Assembly: GCF_003390865.1 (NCBI RefSeq)
Contig: NZ_QMEJ01000005.1
Span: 248,001-312,000, forward strand
DNA from: Tropicimonas sp. IMCC34011
Lineage (GTDB): Bacteria; Pseudomonadota; Alphaproteobacteria; Rhodobacterales; Rhodobacteraceae
Length of the DNA: 64,000 nucleotides
Direction: 5' to 3'
This document shows, piece by piece, positions 52,712 to 61,630 of this stretch. Every line of letters begins with the position of its first letter. Positions within the stretch are counted from its first letter, which is position 1. The notes under the pieces were generated by a model. It did no database searches. It was not told the DNA's origin and saw only the letters and a program-made list of their open reading frames with translations. A program made the position numbers and the translations under genes.

Positions 52712-54089
52712 AACCATCGCGGGCGGCTTAGCCCGGCGCATCGAGAACATCCGCTTCGAGGCACTTCCCGAGCTCGTTCGCACCCGCGCTGTGATCGGCA
52801 TCGCCGACACGCTGGCCGTCGCGCTCGCGGGGGCATCGGAGGACTGCGTCCGCCTCCTGCGCGAGACGCCGGGGATCTGCGAGGCGGCAGGGCCGGCCTC
52901 CGTGATCGGCGCGGATGCGCGCGTCTCGATGCTGGATGCGGCCCTGGTGAACGGCACCGCGTCCCACGCGCTCGACTTCGACGATTTCTCCAGCGTGTTC
53001 GGCGGCCATCAATCCGCGCCCCTCGTCGCGCCGCTTCTTGCCTTGGCCGAGGCGAGATCCGCACGGGGCAGGGACGTCATCGCCGCCTACGCCGCGGGGG
53101 TGGAGACCGAGATCCGCCTCGCCCGCGCCGTCCACTGGCACCACTACGACAAGGGGTGGCATCCGACCGCGACCCTCGGCACCATCGGAGCGGCAGCCGC
53201 GTCGGCGCATCTTCTCGGTCTCACCGAGCCGCAGATCGCCACGGCCCTGTCCATCGCTGCATCCGATAGCGCCGGGCTCAAGGCCAACTTCGGGTCGATG
53301 ACGAAGCCGCTCCATATAGGTCGCTCTTGCCGGGCGGGCCTTCTCGCCGCGCTTCTCGCCGAGCGGGGCTATACCGCCGGCGCGCGGGCGTTCGAGCACG
53401 ACCAGGGCTTCTTCGAGGTGTTCAACGGCGCGGGCAATTACGACGCGGAGAAACTCTTCGAGGGCTGGGGCGCGCCCTGGGAGCTCGAGGATGACGGGCT
53501 GTCGCTCAAGCTCTGGCCCTGCTGCGGCAGCGCACATGCCGCCATCGGCGCGGGCCTCGACCTGCGGCAGGCTCACGGGATCGAGGCGGAGAAGATCGCC
53601 CGGATCGAGATCCTGCCCCATCCCCGCCGCCTCGCGCATACCGACACGCCCCGGCCGCAGACGCCACTCGAGGCGAAGTTCTCCGTCCAGTACTGCACCG
53701 CCCGCGCGCTGGCGGACGGGGACGTCACCCTGGCGCATTTCGATGCGGACGCCATTGCCGATCCCCGTATCGCCGCGCTTCTGGAGAAGACGTCAGCGCG
53801 CCCGCATCCGCAGATGGGCGACGGCCCGGAGGGGCAATGGTCGGCTGAGGTGATCGTGGAGATGGCGGATGGCGCCCGCCACGCGGCCCGGATCGACGAC
53901 ATCACGCGAGATCCCCGTGTGATGCCTGACCGTGCGGAGGGCGTGCGGACGAAGTTCATGGCCTGCGCGACGCGGGCTCTGCCGTCCGCCCGCGCCGAGG
54001 AGCTCTTCGAGCGGCTCTGCGCACTGGAGACCGAGAGCGACTTCGGGGGGCTGGGCGCGCTTCTTTCGGGAGCGCCGGCCGCGGCCTGA
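52701..54089 (+). CDS. MmgE/PrpD family dehydratase/isomerase
   Basis: 462 residues of the MmgE/PrpD fold: GIADTLAVALAGASEDCVRLL near the start, NGTASHALDFDDFSSVFGGHQSAPLVAPLLALAE (about 92-125) with the family's conserved His/Asp, HPTATLGTIGAAAASAHLLGL (about 153), and GSMTKPLHIGRSCRAGLLAALLAERG (about 197). The family includes 2-methylcitrate dehydratase, iminodisuccinate epimerase and cis-aconitate decarboxylase. It works with the preceding lyase on an unidentified tricarboxylate or substituted malate. Confidence 0.87.
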   Translation: MTHETIAGGLARRIENIRFEALPELVRTRAVIGIADTLAVALAGASEDCVRLLRETPGICEAAGPASVIGADARVSMLDAALVNGTASHALDFDDFSSVFGGHQSAPLVAPLLALAEARSARGRDVIAAYAAGVETEIRLARAVHWHHYDKGWHPTATLGTIGAAAASAHLLGLTEPQIATALSIAASDSAGLKANFGSMTKPLHIGRSCRAGLLAALLAERGYTAGARAFEHDQGFFEVFNGAGNYDAEKLFEGWGAPWELEDDGLSLKLWPCCGSAHAAIGAGLDLRQAHGIEAEKIARIEILPHPRRLAHTDTPRPQTPLEAKFSVQYCTARALADGDVTLAHFDADAIADPRIAALLEKTSARPHPQMGDGPEGQWSAEVIVEMADGARHAARIDDITRDPRVMPDRAEGVRTKFMACATRALPSARAEELFERLCALETESDFGGLGALLSGAPAAA

Positions 54090-54100
54090 GCGGCGGACCG

Positions 54101-54128
54101 GCCCTCCGCGACCCTTGCCGCGGAGGGC
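54101..54128 (+). terminator. Hairpin ending the MFS-lyase-PrpD operon
   Basis: A perfect 10-bp stem (GCCCTCCGCG at 54101-54110 with CGCGGAGGGC at 54119-54128) around an 8-nt loop, 11 bp after the PrpD-family stop. No T-run follows. Confidence 0.55.
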
Positions 54129-54261
54129 TCCGCGCGTTACCTGTCATCCCGCGGGCCGCTCGGACGGACCCGCGCAGCGGCCGGGCCCCTCTGGCGGAAG
54201 TGGCGGTGCTTCCGTGATGTCGGCGCTGCCCCTTGTTCCAGCCGCCTGGACAGATCTTCAC

Positions 54262-55359
54262 ATGGACGACCGACAGACCCGCGCCGCCGGCGCGCCGGAC
54301 GATGCCCGTTCGACTTCCATCTTTCACTATTTCAAGTGGGCTTTCGTGGTCACGGCCGTAGGCCTCGTCCTCGGGCTCTGGCTTGGATGGGAGAGCACGG
54401 GAACGCTGCCCGGCACCCTCTCGATCTTCTTCATCGTCGCGGTTCTGGCCGTCCTCGAGATCAGTCTCTCCTTCGACAATGCCATCGTGAACGCCAACAA
54501 GCTCAAGACGATGACGCCGAAGTGGCAACGCCGCTTCCTGACCTGGGGCATCCTGATCGCCGTCTTCGGCATGCGGGTGATCTTTCCGTTGCTGATCGTC
54601 GTGATCGCCGCCAATATCGGCCCGCTCGCCGCGCTGACGCTCGCCGCCACCGAGCCTGCCGCCTATGCCGAGATCATGCACGAGGCGCATATTCCCATCG
54701 CGGCCTTCGGCGGCACCTTCCTGATGATGGTCGGCCTCAGCTTCTTCTTCGACGAGGAGAAGGACGTGCACTGGTTCGGCTGGCTGGAATCGCGCCTGTC
54801 GCGCATCGCGGCGATCCGGAGCGTGGAGATCACCCTCGTCATCGCCCTCATGCTGATCTTTTCCCGCCTTCAGGGGGAGGGGATGCGCGACGTGTTCCTG
54901 GCCTCGGCGATCTGGGGGCTCGCGACATTCCTCGTCGTCGAACTCGTCGGTGCCGCGCTCGACGCCTCGCAGCAGACGGGCCGCGCCGCCGCATCGGGGG
55001 GCTTGGGCGCGTTCCTCTACCTCGAGGTGCTGGACGCCTCCTTCTCCTTTGACGGCGTGATCGGCGCCTTCGCGCTGTCGCAGAACCTCTTCGTCATCGC
55101 CATCGGCCTCGGCATCGGCGCGATGTATGTCCGCTCGATGACCATCATGCTGGTCGAGAAGGGCACGCTCAGCGAGTACCGCTACCTCGAGCACGGCGCC
55201 TTCTACGCGATCACCGCGTTGTCGGTGGTGATGTACGCCCAGTCGCTCGTCCATATCCCGGAGGTGATCACGGGCCTCGGCGGTGCCGTCCTGATCGGGG
55301 TGGCATGGTGGTCCTCCGTGCGGGTGCTGAAGCGGGAGGGGGCGGCTGCGCCCGCCTGA
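54262..55359 (+). CDS. DUF475 family integral membrane protein (TerC-like)
   Basis: 365 residues, about nine transmembrane helices. The two intramembrane metal-site motifs of the TerC/DUF475 group are clear: LEISLSFDNAIVNANKLKTM (about 78-97) and LEVLDASFSFDGVIGAFALSQ (about 255-275). MLVEKGTLSEYRYLEHGAFYA near the end is typical DUF475. TerC relatives handle tellurite resistance or Mn2+/Ca2+ export, so a metal-ion export role is plausible. The start is uncertain: ATG 54262 begins a short charged tail before TM1; ATG 54217 in frame would add 15 residues. Confidence 0.85.
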   Translation: MDDRQTRAAGAPDDARSTSIFHYFKWAFVVTAVGLVLGLWLGWESTGTLPGTLSIFFIVAVLAVLEISLSFDNAIVNANKLKTMTPKWQRRFLTWGILIAVFGMRVIFPLLIVVIAANIGPLAALTLAATEPAAYAEIMHEAHIPIAAFGGTFLMMVGLSFFFDEEKDVHWFGWLESRLSRIAAIRSVEITLVIALMLIFSRLQGEGMRDVFLASAIWGLATFLVVELVGAALDASQQTGRAAASGGLGAFLYLEVLDASFSFDGVIGAFALSQNLFVIAIGLGIGAMYVRSMTIMLVEKGTLSEYRYLEHGAFYAITALSVVMYAQSLVHIPEVITGLGGAVLIGVAWWSSVRVLKREGAAAPA

Positions 55360-55456
55360 TCGGGACGAGCGTCTCGACATCGGCGGCGGGATCGGGCCAG
55401 ATCGGCGGAGTTGAGCGCGGCCTGTTTCCGCGCCACCGGACCGAGGGGAATGACCG

Positions 55457-56194
55457 ATGAGCGACGCTTCGATGAACGACGAGGACCTGCGCCGGGCCTA
55501 TGCCCCGACCGGGCGGCTGCGCGTGGCGCTGAACCACGGCAACGCGGTCCTCGTGTCCCGCGACGAGAGCGGCACGGCGCACGGCATCAGCGTCGATCTG
55601 GCCCGCGCGCTGGCGGACCGTCTGGGGCTTCAGGCGGTCTTCCTCGATCATGAGCGCGCCGTCGAGGTCTCGTCCACGGCAGAGGACGATCGCTGGGACG
55701 TCTGCTTCCTCGCCGTCGATCCCGACCGCGCGAAGACGATCCATTTCACGAACCCCTATATCCGTATCGAAGGCTGCTACCTCGCCGGCGCGGAAACGGA
55801 GGTCGCGGATTCGAAGGCGCTCATCGCCGAGGGCCTGAAGGTCGGAACCGTGAAGGGAAGTGCCTACACGCTGCACCTGAAGCGGCAGCAGGGGGCCGAG
55901 AACCTTGTCGAGTACGAGAACCTCGAAACGGCGCTCGCCGCGCTCGACGAGGGACAGGTCGCCGCCATCGCCGGCATCAGGGAGGCGATGGAGACGAAGA
56001 GCGAGACCCGCCCGGGCACCCGCGTGCTCCAGCCACCCTTCATGGAGATCCGGCAGGCCATGGGATTGCCGACGGGCCGCCCCGACGCCGCCGCTCACCT
56101 CGACGCCTTCATTGCCGAGATGGCGAGGGCGGGCCGCGTGGGTGAGATCCTCGAGCGCCACGGCGTTTCGAAAGACTGCGCGATCGTGCCCTGA
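55457..56194 (+). CDS. Family 3 solute-binding-like protein lacking a signal peptide
   Basis: 245 residues of the polar-amino-acid binding-protein fold (SBP_bac_3): APTGRLRVALNHGNAVLVSRDESGTAHGISVDLARALADRLG at the start, RWDVCFLAVDPDRAKTIHFTNPYIRIEGCYL, GLKVGTVKGSAYTLHLKR. The N-terminus MSDASMNDEDLRRAY is hydrophilic, so no export signal is visible, and there is no adjacent permease or ATPase. It may be a cytoplasmic ligand sensor or enzyme derived from a binding protein. I could not find an upstream start that would restore a signal. Confidence 0.8.
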   Translation: MSDASMNDEDLRRAYAPTGRLRVALNHGNAVLVSRDESGTAHGISVDLARALADRLGLQAVFLDHERAVEVSSTAEDDRWDVCFLAVDPDRAKTIHFTNPYIRIEGCYLAGAETEVADSKALIAEGLKVGTVKGSAYTLHLKRQQGAENLVEYENLETALAALDEGQVAAIAGIREAMETKSETRPGTRVLQPPFMEIRQAMGLPTGRPDAAAHLDAFIAEMARAGRVGEILERHGVSKDCAIVP

Positions 56195-56330
56195 CGCGCC
56201 CGGCAACTGCGCAAGAGGCGCCACCTGCTTGTCGAAAAGCCGTGCTCCGAGCCCTTCGCCGCCGCCAGCGCCTTGCCCGGATCACCCGTTTCGTGGAAGT
56301 CGCAGAGCCAGTCCCAAGCGGGAGAGATCC

Positions 56331-56828
56331 ATGGACGACGTGCGGATAGTAAGGCTCGGCGCAGCGGAGCTCCCTCTGTTCAAGGCGATCCGCCTGGAGT
56401 CCCTCCGGTGTTCTCCCTCGGCTTTCGCCAATACGGAAGCGGACTGGACGAAGCTTCCGGACGTGGAATGGCTCAACCGGATGAAGACCCCTGTCTATGC
56501 CGCGTTGAAAGGTGACGAGCCGGTGGGGATCATGGGACTGCTGGTCCAGACCGGTGAAAAGAGGGCGCATCGTGCCAAGCTTGTCATGGTCTACCTGCGC
56601 GAAAGCGAGCGCGGGGCCGGACTTGCGGACAGGCTGCTGAGCGCGGTGACAGATTGCGCTGTGGAGAATGGTGTTCGACAGCTCGAGTTGCACGCCAACG
56701 CTGACAATGTTGCGGCCATTCGCTTCTACGAGCGGCACGGCTTCGAGCAGGCGGGCCGGGTTCCTCGGGCGCTGATCGAGGGGGGCCGGGACGTCGACGA
56801 ATTGTTCATGGTTCGAAGACTGTCGTAG
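56331..56828 (+). CDS. GNAT family N-acetyltransferase
   Basis: 165 residues of the GCN5-related acetyltransferase fold. The acetyl-CoA-binding motif A reads KLVMVYLRESERGAGLADRLLSAV (about 83-106, with R-G-A-G), and the C-terminal helix-strand is VAAIRFYERHGFEQAGRVPRA. The acceptor substrate is unknown. ATG 56331 is preceded by GGGAGAGATCC. It begins 136 bp after the binding-like gene and is probably a monocistronic unit. Confidence 0.86.
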   Translation: MDDVRIVRLGAAELPLFKAIRLESLRCSPSAFANTEADWTKLPDVEWLNRMKTPVYAALKGDEPVGIMGLLVQTGEKRAHRAKLVMVYLRESERGAGLADRLLSAVTDCAVENGVRQLELHANADNVAAIRFYERHGFEQAGRVPRALIEGGRDVDELFMVRRLS

Positions 56829-56863
56829 CTGACCGGGCGGGGATCCGGTTCGGCCTCTTCGGA

Positions 56864-57955
56864 TCAGGGCAGGCGGAGGGCCAGTTTCTCCGCCGTGGCC
56901 CGGTCGAAGTCGCCGATATGGCGGGCGTTCAGTCGGTCGTAGTCCTTCCAGTTCGTCGTGACGGCCCGGCAGTGCCAGTAGCCGGCATCCGGCACGGTCA
57001 GCCAGCGGGCGGGAAAGGGCATCTCCGGGCCATGCACCTCCCAGCCGCGGCGGGACAGGAAGGCTTCGGGCCGTGCGCACCACTTGGGCGGGCAGGCGGG
57101 ATCGCCCTTGCGCAGGTGCGTGTGGTCCGCGTGACGCAGTGGCGGCGCCGCGCCATCGGGCGGCATCCGCCACCGACCCTCCACCATCGCCCAACCGGTG
57201 CGGGCCGCGGCGGCACGGTCGAAGATGCTCTCGCCCCCGGTCCAGACCAGCTCGTCGAGATCTGCGGACAGGACGGCGCGGGCGCGGGCGAGAAAGCGGA
57301 TCCGGGCGAGGTTCAGCATCGCGGGTTGCAGGAACTTTGCCCCGCCTCCGCCGCGCCTGGCCCGAACCGGTCCGTAGGGCTGCGGTGCGAGCAGAACCGC
57401 TCCGGCCTTCAGTCCCGCGCCCTCCATCGTGTCGAGAATGGCCTCGGGGGGATAGTCGTCCGAGCCGTTGTCGATCACCAGCATCGCCTCCAGCCCCTGT
57501 TCGGCGATGTGAAACCTTGCCCAGTCCGAGATCCAGTCCAGACGGTTGTTGCGGGAGATGTGGACGGAGGCGTTGAGTCCCTCGAAGGCTTTTGTCTGAA
57601 GCGGACCGACGGTGCAGTCCGCCTGCCAACCGCCATGCGACACCGAAAGGCGCCGGCCGGTCTGCCCAAGCCGGGCAATATCGTAGCGACGGTGTCTCTG
57701 GATGCCCTTGAGGCGAACCGGGGTTCCGTCGAGCTCGAGGGTCTTCAGCAGGGGCGAGAGGTTGAGCAGCTTCGGGCAAATGAGCCATGTCTCGCGCCCG
57801 ACCGTCAACGCATCGTACCAGAGCGTTTCCCGGTCATAGGCCTCGGCGAAGCCCTCCCCTTGAGCCGCCGGCGCTACGGCATCCCGGCGTGCAAGGCCGC
57901 TGCCGACGAGGGACAGGGCGTTCAGGCGATGGATGGAGAAGGCGGCACTGGTCAT
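56864..57955 (-). CDS. Glycosyltransferase family 2/92-like protein
   Basis: 363 residues. The glycosyltransferase core starts near residue 120: SVHISRNNRLDWISDWARFHIAEQGLEAMLVIDNGSDD (donor-site Asp), then LSADLDELVW (about 238, a DxD-type metal motif), and a C-terminal half with WEVHGPEMPFPARWL and GYWHCRAVTTNWKDYDRL. It has no membrane helix. The type with an EQG...LVIDNGSDD core is common in alphaproteobacterial surface polysaccharide loci, but no such cluster surrounds it. ATG 57955 has GCGGGA upstream; ATG 57967 is possible. Confidence 0.75.
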   Translation of the reverse strand: MTSAAFSIHRLNALSLVGSGLARRDAVAPAAQGEGFAEAYDRETLWYDALTVGRETWLICPKLLNLSPLLKTLELDGTPVRLKGIQRHRRYDIARLGQTGRRLSVSHGGWQADCTVGPLQTKAFEGLNASVHISRNNRLDWISDWARFHIAEQGLEAMLVIDNGSDDYPPEAILDTMEGAGLKAGAVLLAPQPYGPVRARRGGGGAKFLQPAMLNLARIRFLARARAVLSADLDELVWTGGESIFDRAAAARTGWAMVEGRWRMPPDGAAPPLRHADHTHLRKGDPACPPKWCARPEAFLSRRGWEVHGPEMPFPARWLTVPDAGYWHCRAVTTNWKDYDRLNARHIGDFDRATAEKLALRLP

Positions 57956-58356
57956 GCGGTCCCGCATAGACGAGGCGGCGCCCGGCCGGAAGGGAGAGAG
58001 GGCGGGACGTGGCCCGAGGGGGGGCTGCTGACTAGGGGGGAGGGCAGGGGCGGATCGTGATCGTCCGCGGCCGCCTGTGGATGGAAACGCAAAGTGCAGC
58101 CCGTCTTCCGTCCTGGAACGGAGGCTTCTCGCACCGCGTCCTAGGCGCAGACGCGGCGCGCAAGCGGAACCGCGGGCCGGTGGCCTTCCAATTGTGCAGC
58201 CCCCCCCAAACTTGCGCGACATTCGCCCGGGGCGCCGGCGATCCACCGCCGCGTCAGGCGACCGCTGCCGGTCAATCCCTTGCGCTCGCGCGGTGAAGGT
58301 CCACGTTTGGGAGAACGGGGCACAGGCCCCGGCCTGGATCCAAGGGGAGCCCCGAC
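57956..58356. other. 401-bp gene-free stretch between divergent genes
   Basis: Divergent promoter region between the glycosyltransferase and the SDR gene. It is GC-rich, with runs of G around 58017-58050 and of C around 58200. No conserved reading frame, clear promoter or RNA gene was seen in it. Confidence 0.5.
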
Positions 58357-59373
58357 ATGCCGAAAACGGTCCTTCTGACCGGAATAACCGGATTTATCGC
58401 CAAGCATGTCGCGAAGGAGCTGTTGATGGCCGGCCATACGGTGCGCGGCTCCCTGCGCAGTCCGAGCCGGGCGGAGGAGGTTCGCGCGGCGCTGCGTCCC
58501 GTGCTGGGCGATCCTGATGCCCTGGACAGGTTGTCCTTCGTCGAGCTCGATCTGACCCGCGATGAGGGCTGGGCTGCCGCGATGGAGGGGGTCGACGCGC
58601 TGATCCACACCGCATCCCCCTTCCCAATGAGCCAGCCGGGCGATCCGGAGGAGCTGATCCGCCCGGCGGTCGATGGCGCGATGCGGGCCCTGTCGGCGGC
58701 GCATGCGGCGGGCGTGGAACGGGTCGTGATGACCTCCTCCTCGGTCGCGATCATGTATTGCGGCAAGGATTCGGGCAGCACCCTGGGGGAGGGGGACTGG
58801 ACCGATCCGGAGCACCCGTCCGCCAATGCCTACGCGCAGTCGAAAACGCTTGCGGAGCGCGCCGCCTGGGATTTCGTCGGCAAGACGCCGGGGATGAAGC
58901 TGACGACGGTCAATCCCGGTCTCGTCGCCGGCATCCCGCTCGACGACAATTACGGCACCTCCCTGCGCCTCGTGGAACGGTTCCTCAGCGGGAAGGATCC
59001 GATGGTCCCGGATGTCGGAATGCCCGTCGTGGACGTGGAGGATGTCGCGCGGCTCCATGTCCGGGCGCTGGACTATGACAGCTCCATCGGACACCGCCTG
59101 ATCGCCTCGTCCCGCTGGCTGTCCCTCATCGACATCGCCCAGCATCTTGCCAGCCTCTTCCCCGAGCGCGGCATTCCGAAGCGCCGAGCGCCCAAACTTG
59201 CCCTGAGGATCGTGGGGCTTTTCGATCCCACCGTACGGCAGCTCGTGCCGACCGTGGGGTATCACTACAAAGTCGATACGAGTGCGGCGAACGCGGTGCT
59301 GGGGCGGGAGTTCGTACCCGCCAAGGCCGCCATCGAGAAAAGCGCACGCTATCTCACGGAGCGACCGGCCTAG
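58357..59373 (+). CDS. NAD(P)-dependent epimerase/dihydroflavonol-reductase-like extended SDR
   Basis: 338-residue extended SDR. The nucleotide loop TGITGFIAKHV (about residue 8) is followed by HTASPF (about 84), TSSSVAIMY (about 123) and the catalytic pair YAQSKTLAE (about 149), as in dihydroflavonol 4-reductases and related aldehyde reductases. PGLVAGIPLDDNYGTSL is also typical. It probably reduces a small carbonyl compound with NADPH. It is isolated, and its 3' end is 112 bp from the convergent recO. Confidence 0.86.
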   Translation: MPKTVLLTGITGFIAKHVAKELLMAGHTVRGSLRSPSRAEEVRAALRPVLGDPDALDRLSFVELDLTRDEGWAAAMEGVDALIHTASPFPMSQPGDPEELIRPAVDGAMRALSAAHAAGVERVVMTSSSVAIMYCGKDSGSTLGEGDWTDPEHPSANAYAQSKTLAERAAWDFVGKTPGMKLTTVNPGLVAGIPLDDNYGTSLRLVERFLSGKDPMVPDVGMPVVDVEDVARLHVRALDYDSSIGHRLIASSRWLSLIDIAQHLASLFPERGIPKRRAPKLALRIVGLFDPTVRQLVPTVGYHYKVDTSAANAVLGREFVPAKAAIEKSARYLTERPA

Positions 59374-59485
59374 GACCCTCCGGCGGCACTGATCGCCTGC
59401 GCCGCGGACGAACGCGGAGAGTTCGGAGTGGGCCTTATCCCTGCCCTACCCGGGCCCGGGCGGCGAGGTGGTGCTTCGGGGCGGA

Positions 59486-60211
59486 CTAGAGGCGCGAGAG
59501 CGCCGCGATCAAGCGCGCGCGCGCCGGAGGGAGCGGGCGCTCGCCGAGGGACGGGCGGAGCCGGGTTTCGAGAAAATGACCGGTGGTCCTCAGGCCTTCC
59601 AGGATTTCTGACGTATCCCGCGGCGGCTCCCCCATCAGGGCAGGCGGCAGCGGAAGCAGACGGTCCGCCCATTCGCCCGCGCCCATGCGGCTTACGGCGC
59701 GGCCGGTGCGCGGGCTGACATAGGAGAGGTCGTTGGCATTGCCGCCGGCGGCGCAGGTCGAGAAATCGAGGCCGAAACCCATTTCCTCCAAGAGCGCCAG
59801 TTCCCATCGCAAGTAGGCGTAGGGCCAGCTGGGGGAGGTTCCGAGCAGATCCAGCACCGTGATGGTCTGGGCGTAGAACCTCGGATATGCGGCGCGCTCC
59901 GGCAGGGCGAAGGCCGCGAGCGCGGTCACCGCGCTCAGACCCGCCAGGGCCGCCCTGTCGGACATCACGGCGGCGGAACGACTCTTCACCGGCTCGACGG
60001 TAAAGTTGCCCATGTGATCCTCGAGCCGCGCGCGCCACGTCACCGAAAGCTGCGCGCCGGGCTGGAGGATCGGAGCCAGACGCCGGGAGCCACCGCCCCG
60101 GACGACGCCGACATGCCGGCCGCGGGAGGGGGTGAAGATCTCCGCGATGGCGTTGCCCTCGGCATGGCGCCGTATGCTCAGAAGCGCTCCGTCGTCCTGC
60201 CACTCGATCAT
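59486..60211 (-). CDS. recO: DNA repair protein RecO
   Basis: 241 residues: N-terminal OB fold ([40 protein letters not shown]) and a helical C-terminal domain with [27 protein letters not shown] (about 132-158). RecO works with RecF/RecR in loading RecA on SSB-coated gaps. No four-cysteine zinc motif is complete, as usual in alphaproteobacteria. Last gene of the leftward housekeeping operon. Confidence 0.92.
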   Translation of the reverse strand: MIEWQDDGALLSIRRHAEGNAIAEIFTPSRGRHVGVVRGGGSRRLAPILQPGAQLSVTWRARLEDHMGNFTVEPVKSRSAAVMSDRAALAGLSAVTALAAFALPERAAYPRFYAQTITVLDLLGTSPSWPYAYLRWELALLEEMGFGLDFSTCAAGGNANDLSYVSPRTGRAVSRMGAGEWADRLLPLPPALMGEPPRDTSEILEGLRTTGHFLETRLRPSLGERPLPPARARLIAALSRL

Positions 60212-60238
60212 GGAATCCGTCCGGTGAGGCGGCCGTCG

Positions 60239-60568
60239 TCAGTCTAGGCCGGGTTCGTCAAGCATATGCCGACCGGCGCGATCCTCCACCTCGATCACCC
60301 AGATATCGGGGTCGAACCGCCGCTGCGAGGAAAGGACGGCGTCCACGTCGGCCTCTGCCCCGTCCGCGATCACATCCCACGGTCGCCTATTGTCCATCGC
60401 CGTGATGCGCTGGAAGGCTCGGGCGGTGCCGTCGAGCGGGTTCAGCTTGACGAGGACGGCGCCCGCTGTCGGGTCCCCCCGTGCGACGATGAAGGCGGGG
60501 ATGGCCTCGATCCGGAGACGCGTGAGATAGGCGTCCACCCAAACTCGCGTCGCGAGACGGGGGCTCAT
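60239..60568 (-). CDS. DUF1491 family protein
   Basis: 109 residues, conserved alphaproteobacterial protein of unknown function: RLATRVWVDAYLTRLRIEAIPAFIVARGDPTAGAVLVKLN at the start and DPDIWVIEVEDRAGRHMLDEPG at the end. It lies between era and recO, with 27 bp to recO. That position and its family make the assignment firm, though the function is not known. Small, acidic and probably cytoplasmic. Confidence 0.85.
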   Translation of the reverse strand: MSPRLATRVWVDAYLTRLRIEAIPAFIVARGDPTAGAVLVKLNPLDGTARAFQRITAMDNRRPWDVIADGAEADVDAVLSSQRRFDPDIWVIEVEDRAGRHMLDEPGLD

Positions 60569-60599
60569 GCCGGGGCTCTGCGCGGACGGGAGGGATTGT

Positions 60600-60645
60600 A
60601 CGAATTTTCTGCGAAAATTCGTTCCGATTCTTCGCCGAAGAATCG
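60600..60645. repeat. Two adjacent perfect palindromes between era and DUF1491
   Basis: ACGAATTTTC (60600-60609), TGC, GAAAATTCGT (60613-60622), then 2 bp later CGATTCTTCG (60625-60634), C, CGAAGAATCG (60636-60645). Both have 10-bp arms and are AT-rich against a GC-rich background. In the operon's RNA they would form two tight hairpins in the 129-nt spacer between era and DUF1491-recO. Possible roles: processing or attenuation signal, protein-binding site, or dispersed intergenic repeat. Confidence 0.75.
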
Positions 60646-60697
60646 TTTATCGGAAGGGCTCTTCGGCAAGATTATCGCTAAACCGTTAAGAGATGCC

Positions 60698-61630
60698 TTA
60701 TCCATCGCCGTCGCTGAAATCGAGGCCCATCTCGGAGTAGCGCTCACGTTCGTTCAGCCAGTCCGGCCGGACCTTCACCTGCAGGAAAAGGTGGACGCGG
60801 CGACCGAGGAACTCTTCCAGCTCCGTTCGTGCGGCCAGGCCCACGGCCTTCGTCGTCTCGCCCTTGTGACCAAGCACGATGCCCTTGTGACCGTCCCGCA
60901 TGACGTAGATCACCTGGTCGAGACGGACTGAGCCATCCTTGCGCTCCTCCCATGTCTCGGTTTCCACCGTGAGCTGGTAGGGCAGTTCCTGGTGGAGGCG
61001 CAGGGTCAGCTTCTCCCGCGTGATCTCTGCCGCGATCATGCGCATCGGGAGGTCGGCGATCTGGTCCTCGGGGTAAAGCCAGGGGCTCTCCGGCACTTCG
61101 GCGGCCAGCCAGTCGCGCAGATCCTGCACGCCGTGCCCTTTCTCCGCAGAGATCAGGAATGTCCTGGCAAAGGGATAGGCGTCGTTCAGTTTCTGCGTCA
61201 GTGCGAGCAGCGTCTCGGCCTTCACCCGGTCGATCTTGTTGATGGCGAGAGCCACTGGGGCAGCGCCGCTCCGGTCGTTCAGGGACTCGATGATCGCACG
61301 GACGCCCTCCGTCAGTCCGCGATGCGCCTCGATCAGCAGGACCACCACGTCGGCATCCGCGGCGCCGGACCATGCCGCGGCGACCATCGCACGATCAAGC
61401 CTTCGACGGGGGCGGAAGAGGCCGGGCGTGTCGACGAAGACGATCTGGGAGGCGCCCTCCATCGCGATGCCGCGGATGCGGGCCCGGGTGGTCTGCACCT
61501 TGTGGGTGACGATGGAGACCTTGGCCCCCACCATGCGGTTCAATAGCGTGGACTTGCCCGCATTCGGCTCGCCGATCAGGGCGACGAAGCCCGCCCGCGT
61601 TCCGGTCGTGGCGGTCTGTTCATCGCTCAT
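60698..61630 (-). CDS. era: GTPase Era (16S rRNA/30S assembly)
   Basis: 310 residues. G domain: G1 GEPNAGKS (about 21), G2 region [10 protein letters not shown]3 DTPGL (about 68), G4 NKID (about 130). C-terminal KH RNA-binding domain: [27 protein letters not shown] (about 238-264). Era binds the 3' end of 16S rRNA during 30S maturation. It overlaps the rnc 3' end by 11 bp. The N-terminal 12 residues are a variable tail. Confidence 0.96.
   Translation of the reverse strand: MSDEQTATTGTRAGFVALIGEPNAGKSTLLNRMVGAKVSIVTHKVQTTRARIRGIAMEGASQIVFVDTPGLFRPRRRLDRAMVAAAWSGAADADVVVLLIEAHRGLTEGVRAIIESLNDRSGAAPVALAINKIDRVKAETLLALTQKLNDAYPFARTFLISAEKGHGVQDLRDWLAAEVPESPWLYPEDQIADLPMRMIAAEITREKLTLRLHQELPYQLTVETETWEERKDGSVRLDQVIYVMRDGHKGIVLGHKGETTKAVGLAARTELEEFLGRRVHLFLQVKVRPDWLNERERYSEMGLDFSDGDG

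Noticed and set aside
51821-54089. Methylcitrate cycle operon (prpBD)
   Set aside because: prpC and a propionate regulator are absent and the transporter is unusual for that cycle, so only family-level names are given.
60660-60697. CtrA box (TTAA-N7-TTAA) downstream of era
   Set aside because: Only one half, TTAAG, is present near 60686; the second half-site is missing at the required spacing.
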